Shown piece after piece: positions 18,265-27,666 of a stretch of DNA of 64,000 nt. The stretch covers positions 16,165 through 80,164 of the forward strand of contig DAGH01000021.1 of the NCBI GenBank assembly GCA_002495675.1. Direction: 5' to 3'. Origin of the DNA: Euryarchaeota archaeon UBA182 (GTDB lineage: Archaea > Thermoplasmatota > Poseidoniia > Poseidoniales > Thalassarchaeaceae). Position numbers and translations under genes: made by a program. Position 1 is the first letter of the stretch; each line of letters opens with the position of its first letter. The notes below the pieces were generated by a model that worked only from the letters and a program-made list of their open reading frames with translations, searched no databases and was not told the DNA's origin.

Positions 18265-19398
18265 ATGGCAAAGAGGGACTACTACGAGGTTCTAGGACTT
18301 GATCGTAATGCGAGTTCAGATGATATAAAAAGAGCATTCCGATCATTAGCAAGAAAATTTCACCCGGATAAGAACCCTGACGATCCCGACTCGGAATCCA
18401 AATTCAAAGAAGTACAAGAAGCATATGCAATTCTATCCAATCCGGATGAGAAATCGAAGTACGATAGATATGGTCACAACAGGCCAGGGGGGAACCCATT
18501 TGGCCCCGATGGCTTCCAAGGAGTTGACATCAACATCGAAGATCTATTCGGAGGAGGTTTTGAGAGTATCTTCGGAAGTATTTTCGGAGGACGCAGGTCT
18601 AGTCGGAGTGAGAGAGGTTCGGACCTTCTATACAGACACTCCATATCATTCGAAGAGGCCTTCTCGGGTTTAGATGCTGATATTGATATCGAAGTCATGT
18701 CTATTTGCGAGTCATGTGATGGCTCAGGGGCCCTGACTCCCGATGATGTAGAAGTCTGTGCTACCTGTGAGGGCCATGGCCGACTCAGAAGAATGCAAAG
18801 GGTGGGCCCATTTACACAGCAAGTCGTTTCAGATTGCCCTGCTTGCAATGGAAAAGGGAGCACAATCGCGAGGAGCTGCACATCCTGCAGGGGGAACGGC
18901 CGGGTAAACAAAAACAAGAAGGTTAGGTTCTCCATACCTCCGGGTATTGAGTCCGGGACCCGCTTGAGGATGAGCGGGTATGGTGAGGCTTCAAGGGATG
19001 CCAAGGGCCCCTCTGGCCACTTATACATCGAAATATCTCACAAGAGCCACAAGTGGTTTGAAAGGGATGGTAGCGACCTCTTGATGGCCCTACCAATCAA
19101 CTTCGTTGATTTAACCCTTGGATGCGAACTTGAATTGCCCCACATAGACGGTGAAGATCTGAAAATCAGGGTCCCAAAAGGGTCAATGCCTGGAGACACT
19201 GTATCGATCAAAGGGAGGGGGTTCCCAAACAACCGTCGCACTGGTAGGGGGGATGTCACTGTGGTTTTGAGGTTGAAATCCGCAGGGAAAATATCAAGGA
19301 AGGCTAAAAAGGTCCTTGAAGAGCTAAGAGAATTGATAGATGATGGTAAGGAAACCCAGGAATCGGCAATAGATGAAGCAAAACGAAGACGGAGGTAA
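18265..19398 (+). CDS. dnaJ: Molecular chaperone DnaJ (Hsp40, type I)
   Basis: Cytoplasmic co-chaperone that stimulates DnaK ATPase and presents unfolded clients. All four type I regions are present in 377 residues. The J domain (1-70) has the HPD motif at 33-35. A Gly/Phe-rich linker runs from about 75 to 120. The zinc region has four CxxCxGxG repeats: CESCDGSG, CATCEGHG, CPACNGKG and CTSCRGNG. A C-terminal substrate-binding and dimerisation domain completes it (PPGIESGTRLRMSG, KVPKGSMPGD-like RVPKGSMPGDTV). No dnaK or grpE lies beside it. Its stop TAA directly abuts the stop of the convergent surface-protein gene. Confidence 0.97.
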   Translation: MAKRDYYEVLGLDRNASSDDIKRAFRSLARKFHPDKNPDDPDSESKFKEVQEAYAILSNPDEKSKYDRYGHNRPGGNPFGPDGFQGVDINIEDLFGGGFESIFGSIFGGRRSSRSERGSDLLYRHSISFEEAFSGLDADIDIEVMSICESCDGSGALTPDDVEVCATCEGHGRLRRMQRVGPFTQQVVSDCPACNGKGSTIARSCTSCRGNGRVNKNKKVRFSIPPGIESGTRLRMSGYGEASRDAKGPSGHLYIEISHKSHKWFERDGSDLLMALPINFVDLTLGCELELPHIDGEDLKIRVPKGSMPGDTVSIKGRGFPNNRRTGRGDVTVVLRLKSAGKISRKAKKVLEELRELIDDGKETQESAIDEAKRRRR

Positions 19399-21543
19399 TC
19401 ATCTCCATGCCAATGCGTCTCTTGGCACAATCGCCACAGATTCACCCTTTACTCTCCCTGTGACCTCAATTTCTACAATTTCAGGAATTGGGTCCAATTT
19501 TAACTGGGACATAATGGTCTGCCCGTCTTTTAAGTCGCCCAACATAACTTCATCATCGCTGAATATCGATTCCAATGATATCTCGACAATTTTGGATCGA
19601 GTACCGCCAGGGTACGATAACCTAAGGCATGCTAGTTTCCAATCAACTTTAGCATGAATGCCGAATGTTAGTATCCCTTCCTTTGCATCATCGAGCCATA
19701 TCCCAATGTCTCCCATAGGGTTTGAAACCGTGACATTGGTAGTATCCATGTCAGGCAGGCCCTTTTCAATGAGGAAACTCGCTCTCGATGTGGTTAAACC
19801 ATGTCCATGAAAACTCTTTAGCGCACCCTCTACATCTCCTTCGGACTCTCTCCTCCTTAATTCATCCACTATACTCTCGATGGCATCTCTATCAAAAGGA
19901 TCTACGGGGCCTCTACCGAATATTCTATTGATAATTTCCCTCCTCATGAAGAATGCTACCAAGACAGAGGGCGCCAAGAGGAAAAGCCCTGCGAAAATGT
20001 AGTAGGGCGTAGCCTTCGAGGAAAGGTCTACAAAAACTCCAGAATCTATAGGCTGGGATTGGCTTGCAGAAATAAGAAATGAGTAAGCTCCCCCGTCTTG
20101 GGGAGACCCCTCAATCCTAATTGCATGGACTCCCATCGGAAGAAATAGTTGAGATCCATTGCTTGAATTTTTAATATGGTAAGTCCCTGATTGGGTTAAT
20201 TGTTGTATCTGTATACTTGCTGACCCAGATTCTGCTACAGCGCGGATTAGTGATCCTGACTCGGAACTTATAGAAATTAGATAAGTATCTATCATGTCCA
20301 TTCCAAACACATCTCCTTGAAGTCGATATGTCGATACATCGGGACCTGATTCATTCAAATCAACAGCAATAATAGGCCAATAATCGATATCGGCATTATA
20401 CGTTGGCAAGATATCAGGAGCGTCACCGAGGTATACTGAATCCCTGCCTGATAACAATCCTGAGAAATCAGTTGAGTTTGATGTAAGCTCTATCTCTCCA
20501 GAATAGGTCATTGGGACCATCATATGGAATCTAATTTCCAGTGAAATGGCCCTTGAAGATGTAATTCCATTATTTTGACCGAGATCTTCCGAAACATCGC
20601 CGTTCAACAGGTGTTCGTGAATGGAAATGAATGAGTCATTATTTTCAGAGTTGAGAATCTGAATCTCATAGGTAAAACGACCGCCAGCAGGTATCAAAAT
20701 AGAATCCACGTCACTTTGTTTATGACTAATTCCTACAAATTTGAAATTGGATTTAGGCTGATAAATTCTACCCGATGACTGTTTGTGCGTTGATGGGGCG
20801 TCTTTTTCATTGTGGGAGACAAATACACTCGCCATGTACACCGAATCTCTTCGATCCAGCTCTACTGAAGAAACCACCATCCATATTTCCTCTTCAGAGC
20901 CGGCTACTACGGTCAGACCGCTAATTTCATGGATACCATCTTGGAGGGTGCTGGTTAACCTCTCGATCATTAATCGTGATCCATTGGATGCGATTTTCCA
21001 AAATTCAATTATAGCTGGGGCTTCTGATCGGAATTCTTCTATGTAGGTAGAGCTGTTCGCAGAAATTAACCAATAATCACTATCTCCTCCAGTGTTTAAC
21101 CATCCAGACATTCTCTTGGTTGTAAGTTTCGACATGTCACATATTGAGTCAGTGCAACCATCTGTGATGGGCAGACTGTTGTTGAGGCTGGCCGTCGTCA
21201 ACGAGCTCCCAATGTCCCCTGTCTCATGGATGTAGTCAGGGTCAGAAGTTAATACTCTCGCATGGGCGATTCCAGATGCACCGGGAGCCCTGACAACTCG
21301 GTAATCAAGTACCCCCTCTGCATTGCCAGACCACGAAAAACTATCTTCAAAGGTTGAATTGAATTCTGAAATAACCTCCAATGTATAACCTGAACAACTT
21401 CCCTGATCACAAACTAAAGTGATGTAGGTTGGGCCTGATACCAATGCGCTCTGAACATCAGAGTCTGGGTTTTGGGCGGATGAGATTGGACCGACTAACA
21501 ATGAAATAACAACAATCACAACCATTGGGACCGCGCATCTCAT
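19399..21543 (-). CDS. Exported membrane-anchored protein, unknown function
   Basis: A 714-residue type I membrane protein. The signal peptide is at 1-23 (MVVIVVISLLVGPISSAQ). About 490 extracellular, beta-rich residues follow, with several DxDYW(P)I-type pre-peptidase-like repeats (GDSDYWLISANS, NADIDYWPIIAVD). One membrane span is near YYIFAGLFLLAPSVLVAFF. The cytoplasmic C-terminal part of about 180 residues opens with an acidic helix (DRDAIESIVDELRRRESEGD). The cytoplasmic domain is large for a simple anchor and may signal or bind a partner (inference). Its ATG overlaps the ATG of the divergent archaeosine synthase by 2 nt; M7 at 21525 is an alternative start. Confidence 0.7.
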   Translation of the reverse strand: MRCAVPMVVIVVISLLVGPISSAQNPDSDVQSALVSGPTYITLVCDQGSCSGYTLEVISEFNSTFEDSFSWSGNAEGVLDYRVVRAPGASGIAHARVLTSDPDYIHETGDIGSSLTTASLNNSLPITDGCTDSICDMSKLTTKRMSGWLNTGGDSDYWLISANSSTYIEEFRSEAPAIIEFWKIASNGSRLMIERLTSTLQDGIHEISGLTVVAGSEEEIWMVVSSVELDRRDSVYMASVFVSHNEKDAPSTHKQSSGRIYQPKSNFKFVGISHKQSDVDSILIPAGGRFTYEIQILNSENNDSFISIHEHLLNGDVSEDLGQNNGITSSRAISLEIRFHMMVPMTYSGEIELTSNSTDFSGLLSGRDSVYLGDAPDILPTYNADIDYWPIIAVDLNESGPDVSTYRLQGDVFGMDMIDTYLISISSESGSLIRAVAESGSASIQIQQLTQSGTYHIKNSSNGSQLFLPMGVHAIRIEGSPQDGGAYSFLISASQSQPIDSGVFVDLSSKATPYYIFAGLFLLAPSVLVAFFMRREIINRIFGRGPVDPFDRDAIESIVDELRRRESEGDVEGALKSFHGHGLTTSRASFLIEKGLPDMDTTNVTVSNPMGDIGIWLDDAKEGILTFGIHAKVDWKLACLRLSYPGGTRSKIVEISLESIFSDDEVMLGDLKDGQTIMSQLKLDPIPEIVEIEVTGRVKGESVAIVPRDALAWR

Positions 21544-23401
21544 GACGGTCCCAGATGCCCCTCACCTTAGAATCCTTCAAGCGATTGATTACCTTCCGTT
21601 GAACATGGTCACCATACCATCGTTGGGAAGGACTGTGACCTCGAGGGAGAGGTTTGCCAGAATCTTCGCAATTGGTGATAGATCCAATCCGAGTGCCTAC
21701 ACCCCCTCAATGGTCTTGATAGATGACGAGGACTCTCTGGAGGTGGCAGACGCACCATTCCGTATGCTAAGAGACTCAAGTAAGGCTCCCGCCGAATTAA
21801 GAATGAAAACTCGAGCAAATTTATGTCCGCCGTTCGATGACCCAGTGGTATGGGAGGCAAGTGAAGGCCTTTCCCTCCCACCCAGCTTGATTGAATCAGA
21901 CGCAGGAATCTTCCCCCATGGTGATGCTTTTCTTCCCGTAACCGCCCAATCTCTACTTCATGATTCAACTCTCTCTAACCTAGAAGTCGAACCCTCAATC
22001 ATTTGCTTTGTAGACTCTCTTCAACTCGTAAATAATGATAGTTTATTGATCAAATCCTTGGATTCTGTAAAACGGAGATTCCCCTCATCTTTAATCTGGA
22101 TGCCGGGAATTTCAGGTCCCGATAATTGCTCACTCTTAGCCTGGATGGGTGTAGACCTAATGGATCTAATTAGAGTAAAAAGAGCATTCTCCAAAGGAAT
22201 CCATATATCCGCATTCGGACCCAGGAAAATAGACATATCTTTGGATCAGACGCAGGCTTGGACCAAACAAATACGCTTTTGGAAAGACTCGATCAATGAA
22301 ACAAGAGAGGCAATTCGTGATGGTAATCTAAGGCGGATTGTTGAAGCAAGCTGCCTATCAAGCCCACGTTCTGTTCAAAGATTGAGGAGACATGATAATT
22401 TCATGTCTGAAATTGCGATAAAAGATCCAGGTAATGCTGGACTTGCATCCTCAGTATCCCCCGGCACAGTACTCGAATGCAACTCACGAGATACGAGAGA
22501 TGATCCATTAATTAGGTACTGGCAAGATCGGGTGACCGAGAATTGGAATCCAAACCCACACCAATCTAAGATAGCGGTATTACTCCCTTGCTCCGCAGTC
22601 AAACCATACAGGAGGTCTCCCAGCCATTCTAGGTTCAGACATGCAATAAATTCACGTTCAGTCAGTGAAATAATGATCACTGCCCCACTGGGTATCGTTC
22701 CTAGGGACCTAGAAGTGTTGTGGCCAGCCTCATCATACGACATTCCAGTTATTGGGGAGTGGGATTCTGATGAATTGTACACAATCAAGACCATGATGTC
22801 CAGAATAAACTCAAGAGTAGGCTTTGAGGTGGTAATTAATCACTCTGGAATTGAAATCGAACTAGAGGACACCGTGGTTATCGATACGAGGAAGCTCGAT
22901 TCGGCAGGCTCTGAGAGTGCTCTGAATAGACTTTCCGAGGCAGTCCGTAAGAATGTGGAATCCTATGGACTCAAAGAACCAAAAAGATCTACAGCACTTT
23001 TGGAATCTTTTAGGTCAATATCCAGACATTTACTAGGCGGAGATCAATGGCTTTTGAATGCAAAGATCACGGGTAAAGCACCCGACTACAGGATCATGAT
23101 AGAATCCGAACAAATCGCATTATGGGATAGCAAAAGAGGTAGATTTGCGTTTTCAAAGGCTGCATTAGAGGTGCTCAGGCATACAAATCTCATCCCCAAG
23201 GTAGAGTTGACCGAGGGCTTCAAATGGTCAGGGGACTTATTTTCTACCAACATATCTAGCTACTCAGGGTCACCGAGAATAGGGGATGACATATTGGTGT
23301 ACCAAGGGGGGAATTTAGTCGGGTCTGCAAGGGCTGTAGCCCCTGCATGGGAATGGCCGACTGCCCCTGGCGCCCTTGCCAGGGCACGCCACAGGGTCTA
23401 A
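21542..23401 (+). CDS. arcS: Archaeosine synthase (ArcS, TGT-like tRNA-modifying enzyme)
   Basis: Converts preQ0 at position 15 of archaeal tRNAs toward archaeosine, after archaeal TGT inserts preQ0. The 619-residue protein has a degenerate TGT-like N-terminal half (to about 330). The ArcS core follows, with the signature PCSAVKPYRRSPSH at 349-362 and the partner motif APLGIVPRDLEVLWPASSYDIP. The C-terminus is a PUA RNA-binding domain (IGDDILVYQGGNLVGSARAV). The first ATG overlaps the start codon of the divergent gene; ATG 21605 (MVTIPSLGRTVTS) could be the real start. The 3' end folds into GC-rich hairpins that continue into the leader of the S15 gene. tgt itself is not in the window. Confidence 0.88.
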   Translation: MTVPDAPHLRILQAIDYLPLNMVTIPSLGRTVTSRERFARIFAIGDRSNPSAYTPSMVLIDDEDSLEVADAPFRMLRDSSKAPAELRMKTRANLCPPFDDPVVWEASEGLSLPPSLIESDAGIFPHGDAFLPVTAQSLLHDSTLSNLEVEPSIICFVDSLQLVNNDSLLIKSLDSVKRRFPSSLIWMPGISGPDNCSLLAWMGVDLMDLIRVKRAFSKGIHISAFGPRKIDISLDQTQAWTKQIRFWKDSINETREAIRDGNLRRIVEASCLSSPRSVQRLRRHDNFMSEIAIKDPGNAGLASSVSPGTVLECNSRDTRDDPLIRYWQDRVTENWNPNPHQSKIAVLLPCSAVKPYRRSPSHSRFRHAINSRSVSEIMITAPLGIVPRDLEVLWPASSYDIPVIGEWDSDELYTIKTMMSRINSRVGFEVVINHSGIEIELEDTVVIDTRKLDSAGSESALNRLSEAVRKNVESYGLKEPKRSTALLESFRSISRHLLGGDQWLLNAKITGKAPDYRIMIESEQIALWDSKRGRFAFSKAALEVLRHTNLIPKVELTEGFKWSGDLFSTNISSYSGSPRIGDDILVYQGGNLVGSARAVAPAWEWPTAPGALARARHRV

Positions 23402-23460
23402 ACCCCTGCGTAGCGGTTAAAGAGGGGCAGCAGATCGGCTGGAACCGGAGGATACCCATT
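23365..23460 (+). promoter_or_regulatory. Structured leader of the ribosomal protein S15 gene
   Basis: Consecutive inverted repeats precede rps15. CCCTGGC/GCCAGGG (23365-23371 with 23378-23384, 6-nt loop) lies in the last codons of arcS. CAGGG/CCCTG (23392-23396 with 23404-23408) carries the arcS stop codon in its loop. CCCCT (23403-23407) can alternatively pair with AGGGG (23423-23427). A GGAGG at 23447-23451 sits 9 nt before the ATG, a plausible Shine-Dalgarno site. The mutually exclusive stems suggest translational control, as known for S15 in bacteria; this is inference. Confidence 0.4.
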
Positions 23461-23919
23461 ATGGCGAGGATGCACAGTGGTGGCAAGGGACAAAGCGGGT
23501 CAACAAGACCTTTTATCAGCACACCACCAAAATGGTCAGAAACCGACAAGGATAACATCGAGTCATTGATTCTTAAGTATTCTAGTGAAGGCAAGTCGAC
23601 CTCCGAAATCGGCATAATACTTAGAGATCAACATGCGGTTCCAGATGTCAAATTAGCCACTGGAGAAAGAATATCCGCCATAATTGCTAGGAACGGCATG
23701 AATCCAAATTATCCCGAGGATATGATGAACCTCATGAGGCAAGCACAGAGAATAATTGACCACCTAGAATCGGGCAACAGGAAAGATATCCACAACCGCC
23801 GCCAACTAGAGTTAACTGAATCTAGGCTTAGAAGACTGGCTAGGTACTACCGAGACAGCGGTAAAATTCCAGAGGATTGGACTTACAAAAGGGATCAACT
23901 GAGGTTGATGATCCAGTGA
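23461..23919 (+). CDS. rps15: 30S ribosomal protein S15 (uS15)
   Basis: Small-subunit protein that binds the central domain of 16S rRNA. The 152 residues show the archaeal/eukaryal form, starting MARMHSGGKGQSGSTRP. Conserved stretches SEGKSTSEIGIILRDQHAVP, MRQAQRIIDHLE and the C-terminal RRLARYYRDSGKIPEDWTYK follow. The start ATG 23461 fits both the family N-terminus and a GGAGG 9 nt upstream. An ATG at 23347 in the same frame lies in arcS and is not credible. It follows arcS on the same strand and its stop directly abuts the stop of the convergent gene. Confidence 0.96.
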   Translation: MARMHSGGKGQSGSTRPFISTPPKWSETDKDNIESLILKYSSEGKSTSEIGIILRDQHAVPDVKLATGERISAIIARNGMNPNYPEDMMNLMRQAQRIIDHLESGNRKDIHNRRQLELTESRLRRLARYYRDSGKIPEDWTYKRDQLRLMIQ

Positions 23920-25905
23920 TCAATCCAATCTCAGCGTCACGAAACAGCCTGAGCAGGTAGTTCGGAACGGTCTTTCAGAGCTGTGAACTACATTTGGCGT
24001 GCTGCAACTAGGGCATGTTATTGTGGGCAATGACCTAGCGCCAATACCCTTGTTTTTGCTGCGTGGCGAGACTAGTGCCACCGGGAAAACTCCAATCAGG
24101 CCGGCTGCGCCAACGCCGAACACCAGAGGCAAGTCGAATCCACCAACGTAGACTATGAACGACATGAAACCAAACAGCGTCGCTGTGGCAACGGAGGGGG
24201 CCCTTATCCTTGTCTTGGTCAGATAAAGTGACAGACCGGCGGTTATCGACATCACCAACACAAGTATCAGGGCAGAAACGAGTGGGCTACCTGCCGGAGA
24301 AGACGGGGGGTCGTAAGTCACTGAAAATATCAATTCAGGATCTAAATCAGGTTCATTAAAGGACAATGTCTCTAGGAATATCCACCTTCTATGCTCTACT
24401 TCCATGTCACCCGATGATACAGCCCCAAATCCCCCGAGTGCAGATCCCCTCAATCCTGCACTCAGATCAATGTTGGTAAACCAGTCAGACTTACCAGGTT
24501 GAACGAATGTTCTGACTAGAAACTCTGTGCCTCCATCTATGCCCGGGGTGTATCTTGCTTCGATCATTATGGTGACCGATTCCGAAGAGAAAGCCCTGGT
24601 TGCTCCGAAGTCTATTGAAACATCTCGCTGGGATAGATCAACGAGATCTGCCCCGAGAAGAGACTCGATATCCACTCCTAGGCCGTTGCTCATGAATGAC
24701 CTGATGTTGGACGCTGAGGTCTGCAAGTGCTGGGTTAAAGCGGCACTCTCGGCATCATCAACCCTTCCATTGTGTTCCTCGCCCATAGACAAAGAATCTT
24801 CGTACGAGTCTAGATTTTTCCACCAAGAGCTTCCACTGAGTGTGTTATTTCCAATATTATCCAGCCCCCATCGAATCCATTGTGCCATAGCACCGTCAAC
24901 AGTTATCTCGAGATCCTTATCGACAATCGATGCACTAGCCCTCCCTGAAATGTCTATTTCCAAGTTTGTACCTGAATCTCTTTTCGGCTCTTCCTCTGGA
25001 TACCAATCCCCGGTCCCTCCGTCACCATCAATATCAACTTCATAGGTTCTAATCGATTCCAGCGTTGCACCGGGGTGTGGACTCACTCTGAAGGTCACTT
25101 GGACCCCTGAGCCAGTGTAAGAGTCAGGCCATTGCCACACGAACACGATCCTGACACCATCTTCTATTTCTGTGATTACAGGACTTGTCGACAGGAGTTC
25201 GGAACCGACAGTAGCGGAACCTGTACTACGCTTGTTCCAAAGGTCGATCCCGTAATTCGATCTTATTTCAATGGGGAAATAGGCGATTCCATCATTCGCC
25301 GATACATCACCCATTGTTGCCTCGCCAAAAGGAAATTTTGCCAACATACCGGCATCTTCTGTATCCCCCCAATAAAATCTGATACCTGCGTTATCACCAG
25401 GTGCTGAGAACGACAAAGACTGGACCTCCAGTGTGAAGCGGATTTGGTCTCCCTCCGAAACCATGCCCGACGAAATCGATATGGGTACTGATAACACGCC
25501 ATTAGTAACAAGTAGCCCTGGCCCTGACGACCCCGAGTAATAACTTCCCCCGATGTTTATTCCTACAGTGGCATTGAATTGAAGACCAGTGGCCCCCTCT
25601 ATCTCATAGGGAATCTCAAAGGTCCATTCGGAGGCAGGATAATCATCGTCAATGGACCACACTGTACTCCACTTTCCTATTTCTATGGCCCCCAACACCG
25701 ATGGGGTGACGACTGCAGAGTATCTCTGGTCTAGGTTTGAAGCAAAAGGGGTGAGTCCCCCGGATTGAGCTTCTCCTGTCAAGAACATCTTGAATCCGTC
25801 TTGCTCACAGCATGATCCATTATCTTCGGCATTAGAAATGCCTGTAAATGGTACCAAAAAAAGCAAAACTAGCACAGCCATGGTCCCCGCGTGCTTCCTT
25901 CCCAT
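23920..25905 (-). CDS. Exported membrane protein with cytoplasmic zinc ribbon, unknown function
   Basis: A 661-residue protein. A signal peptide (MAVLVLLFLVPFTGISNA) is followed by about 520 extracellular residues rich in beta strands and Gly/Ser. An EF-like VDIDGDGGTGDW segment lies near 295. Three hydrophobic helices follow (PLVSALILVLVMSITAGLSLYL, VATATLFGFMSFIVYVG, LVFGVGAAGLIGVFPVALV). The C-terminal CPSCSTPNVV...TTCSGC zinc ribbon would be in the cytoplasm. No family is recognised. It is the last gene of the minus-strand cluster, 57 nt after gltX. Confidence 0.68.
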   Translation of the reverse strand: MGRKHAGTMAVLVLLFLVPFTGISNAEDNGSCCEQDGFKMFLTGEAQSGGLTPFASNLDQRYSAVVTPSVLGAIEIGKWSTVWSIDDDYPASEWTFEIPYEIEGATGLQFNATVGINIGGSYYSGSSGPGLLVTNGVLSVPISISSGMVSEGDQIRFTLEVQSLSFSAPGDNAGIRFYWGDTEDAGMLAKFPFGEATMGDVSANDGIAYFPIEIRSNYGIDLWNKRSTGSATVGSELLSTSPVITEIEDGVRIVFVWQWPDSYTGSGVQVTFRVSPHPGATLESIRTYEVDIDGDGGTGDWYPEEEPKRDSGTNLEIDISGRASASIVDKDLEITVDGAMAQWIRWGLDNIGNNTLSGSSWWKNLDSYEDSLSMGEEHNGRVDDAESAALTQHLQTSASNIRSFMSNGLGVDIESLLGADLVDLSQRDVSIDFGATRAFSSESVTIMIEARYTPGIDGGTEFLVRTFVQPGKSDWFTNIDLSAGLRGSALGGFGAVSSGDMEVEHRRWIFLETLSFNEPDLDPELIFSVTYDPPSSPAGSPLVSALILVLVMSITAGLSLYLTKTRIRAPSVATATLFGFMSFIVYVGGFDLPLVFGVGAAGLIGVFPVALVSPRSKNKGIGARSLPTITCPSCSTPNVVHSSERPFRTTCSGCFVTLRLD

Positions 25906-25962
25906 GACCGGGCCCCGGCGGGATACTGCTTGAATCCGCCGCTTAAAATCTCTCAGAGAACG

Positions 25963-27663
25963 CTATCTGTGTAGCCAATGAAGAACTCGACTATCGTCAG
26001 ACCATTCCATTACCTTTGCAAAGCCATTCCTTTCCATTTGAATGACCTCTCCAACGAATAATTCAGTATCTTCGACAACACAGCCCTTACGGACTAGATC
26101 AACACCATCTGGCATTACAAGAGTGCAATCCTTTATTGAATCAGCACTTATCCAATTGATTATTTTTCTATCGTCGCTTTTCTTTGTTGAGATTATCTGG
26201 TAATTGTTTTCGACGTTTGAAATGTCGGCAAAATCCTTCAATCTTATTTCGTCTTCGAGATCTACTCTCTCAATTACCACCCGCCCCGTTTTTGTTGAAT
26301 GATGCCTATTACCAAGTGATTGGTTATCGGGGTGGAATGGAAGCACGGCCTTTTCTGGAACATCGCCGGTAATATCTATTTCAACAGGGTCCATAATGAC
26401 TGAAATACGACGTGATGTTGGATCGATCTTGGCAGAATTAACTGCATTGAGAGAGTCCAATGATATGGCCACGTCCTTCTGTGTTATCCCCATTTCAGTC
26501 CAGAACGATTTGATGGCGTTCGGATGATAACCCCTTTTCCTCATTGACATCAATGTTGGAAGCCTTGGGTCATCCCAACCATCGTAAACACCCGAATCTA
26601 TGCCTTCTCTCATCGTACTTGTTGAGAATGAACCTTGATCATGTATGCTTACTCGCCCCCAGTACAATGTCTCTGGGTAGGTCCACCCAAAGTGATCGTA
26701 CAACAGAATTTGCTTTCTGGTCGAGTCCATCAAGTCTTTTCCCCGGATAATATGGGTCACACCTTGCTCATGATCCTCAATTGCGCTCTGGAAGTCGAGT
26801 AATGGCCATACGTTGTATAAATCTCCGACTACAGGATGGATATTCTTCTGTATTCTCCATGCAGGCCAATCCCGAAGGGCTGGATTAGGAAGAGTCATGT
26901 CTGTCTTGACTCTAATTATAGCATCACCAGGCTCCTTGCCCCCGTTGAGCATAATGCTCCAAAGTTTCAAATTTTCTTCAACTGGCCTATTTCTGTGAGG
27001 GCAGGGCACCATCGACATCCTGTGTTTCTTGAACTCATCACTACTGCATTCGCAAACATATCCATAACCCTCCGAGAGAAGTTTCTCTGCGTACTTGAGG
27101 TAGATCGGCATTCTTTCACTAGCCTTGATTGAAATGTCTGGTTTTGAACCAGTCAACCATTCAAAATCCTCAATTATCCAATCATAAGCTTCGACCAGTG
27201 GAGGTTTCACAACTGTGTCAGTATCGTCGAATCTGAGTACTATCTTCCCGTCGTGATTTTCAACGTAGTGCTTGTTGATAACTACACCTCTGGAATGTCC
27301 CAAAGACAGGGGCCCATTCGGATTAGGTGCAAACCTGAGTACCACTCCCCCCTCGGTATTCTCTAGAGGTTTCAGTCCGGCGTTTTTCTCTTGGCGAACC
27401 CGATTAACCGCGCTGGGATCGATGTTTTCAATTTCTCTCCGTACATGATCTGCCCCGTTTTCATTCATGGATTTGTTTGCATCCATTACTTCTTTGGAAA
27501 CCAAGGACATCAAATCTTTGGCCTTTGGTCGGAGGTCCTGCCGTTCCGATAATAGCCGCCCCAATGTTGAGCCTACTTGCCCCTTTCCATCATATTCTAG
27601 AGCGTTTTGAAGAGCATATTTCCTCACTAAGGGTATCACATCATCATCCATTAGATCGCCCAT
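25963..27663 (-). CDS. gltX: Glutamyl-tRNA synthetase, archaeal type
   Basis: Class I synthetase that charges tRNA-Glu (and tRNA-Gln when a GatDE route is used). The 566-residue length and the N-terminal helical extension of about 100 residues are those of archaeal/eukaryal GluRS. The HIGH-type motif is at 111-126, FAPNPNGPLSLGHSRG. A C-x-C...C-x-H set (CECSSDEF, CPHRN) may bind zinc. The second signature region reads SIHDQGSFSTSTMREGID, where the K-S-K type loop is replaced by Ser/Thr residues, as in some archaeal enzymes. The C-terminal beta-barrel anticodon domain is complete. It follows rnhB by 3 nt in a minus-strand operon; ATG 27651 is an alternative start. Confidence 0.95.
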   Translation of the reverse strand: MGDLMDDDVIPLVRKYALQNALEYDGKGQVGSTLGRLLSERQDLRPKAKDLMSLVSKEVMDANKSMNENGADHVRREIENIDPSAVNRVRQEKNAGLKPLENTEGGVVLRFAPNPNGPLSLGHSRGVVINKHYVENHDGKIVLRFDDTDTVVKPPLVEAYDWIIEDFEWLTGSKPDISIKASERMPIYLKYAEKLLSEGYGYVCECSSDEFKKHRMSMVPCPHRNRPVEENLKLWSIMLNGGKEPGDAIIRVKTDMTLPNPALRDWPAWRIQKNIHPVVGDLYNVWPLLDFQSAIEDHEQGVTHIIRGKDLMDSTRKQILLYDHFGWTYPETLYWGRVSIHDQGSFSTSTMREGIDSGVYDGWDDPRLPTLMSMRKRGYHPNAIKSFWTEMGITQKDVAISLDSLNAVNSAKIDPTSRRISVIMDPVEIDITGDVPEKAVLPFHPDNQSLGNRHHSTKTGRVVIERVDLEDEIRLKDFADISNVENNYQIISTKKSDDRKIINWISADSIKDCTLVMPDGVDLVRKGCVVEDTELFVGEVIQMERNGFAKVMEWSDDSRVLHWLHR

Positions 27664-27666
27664 GAC

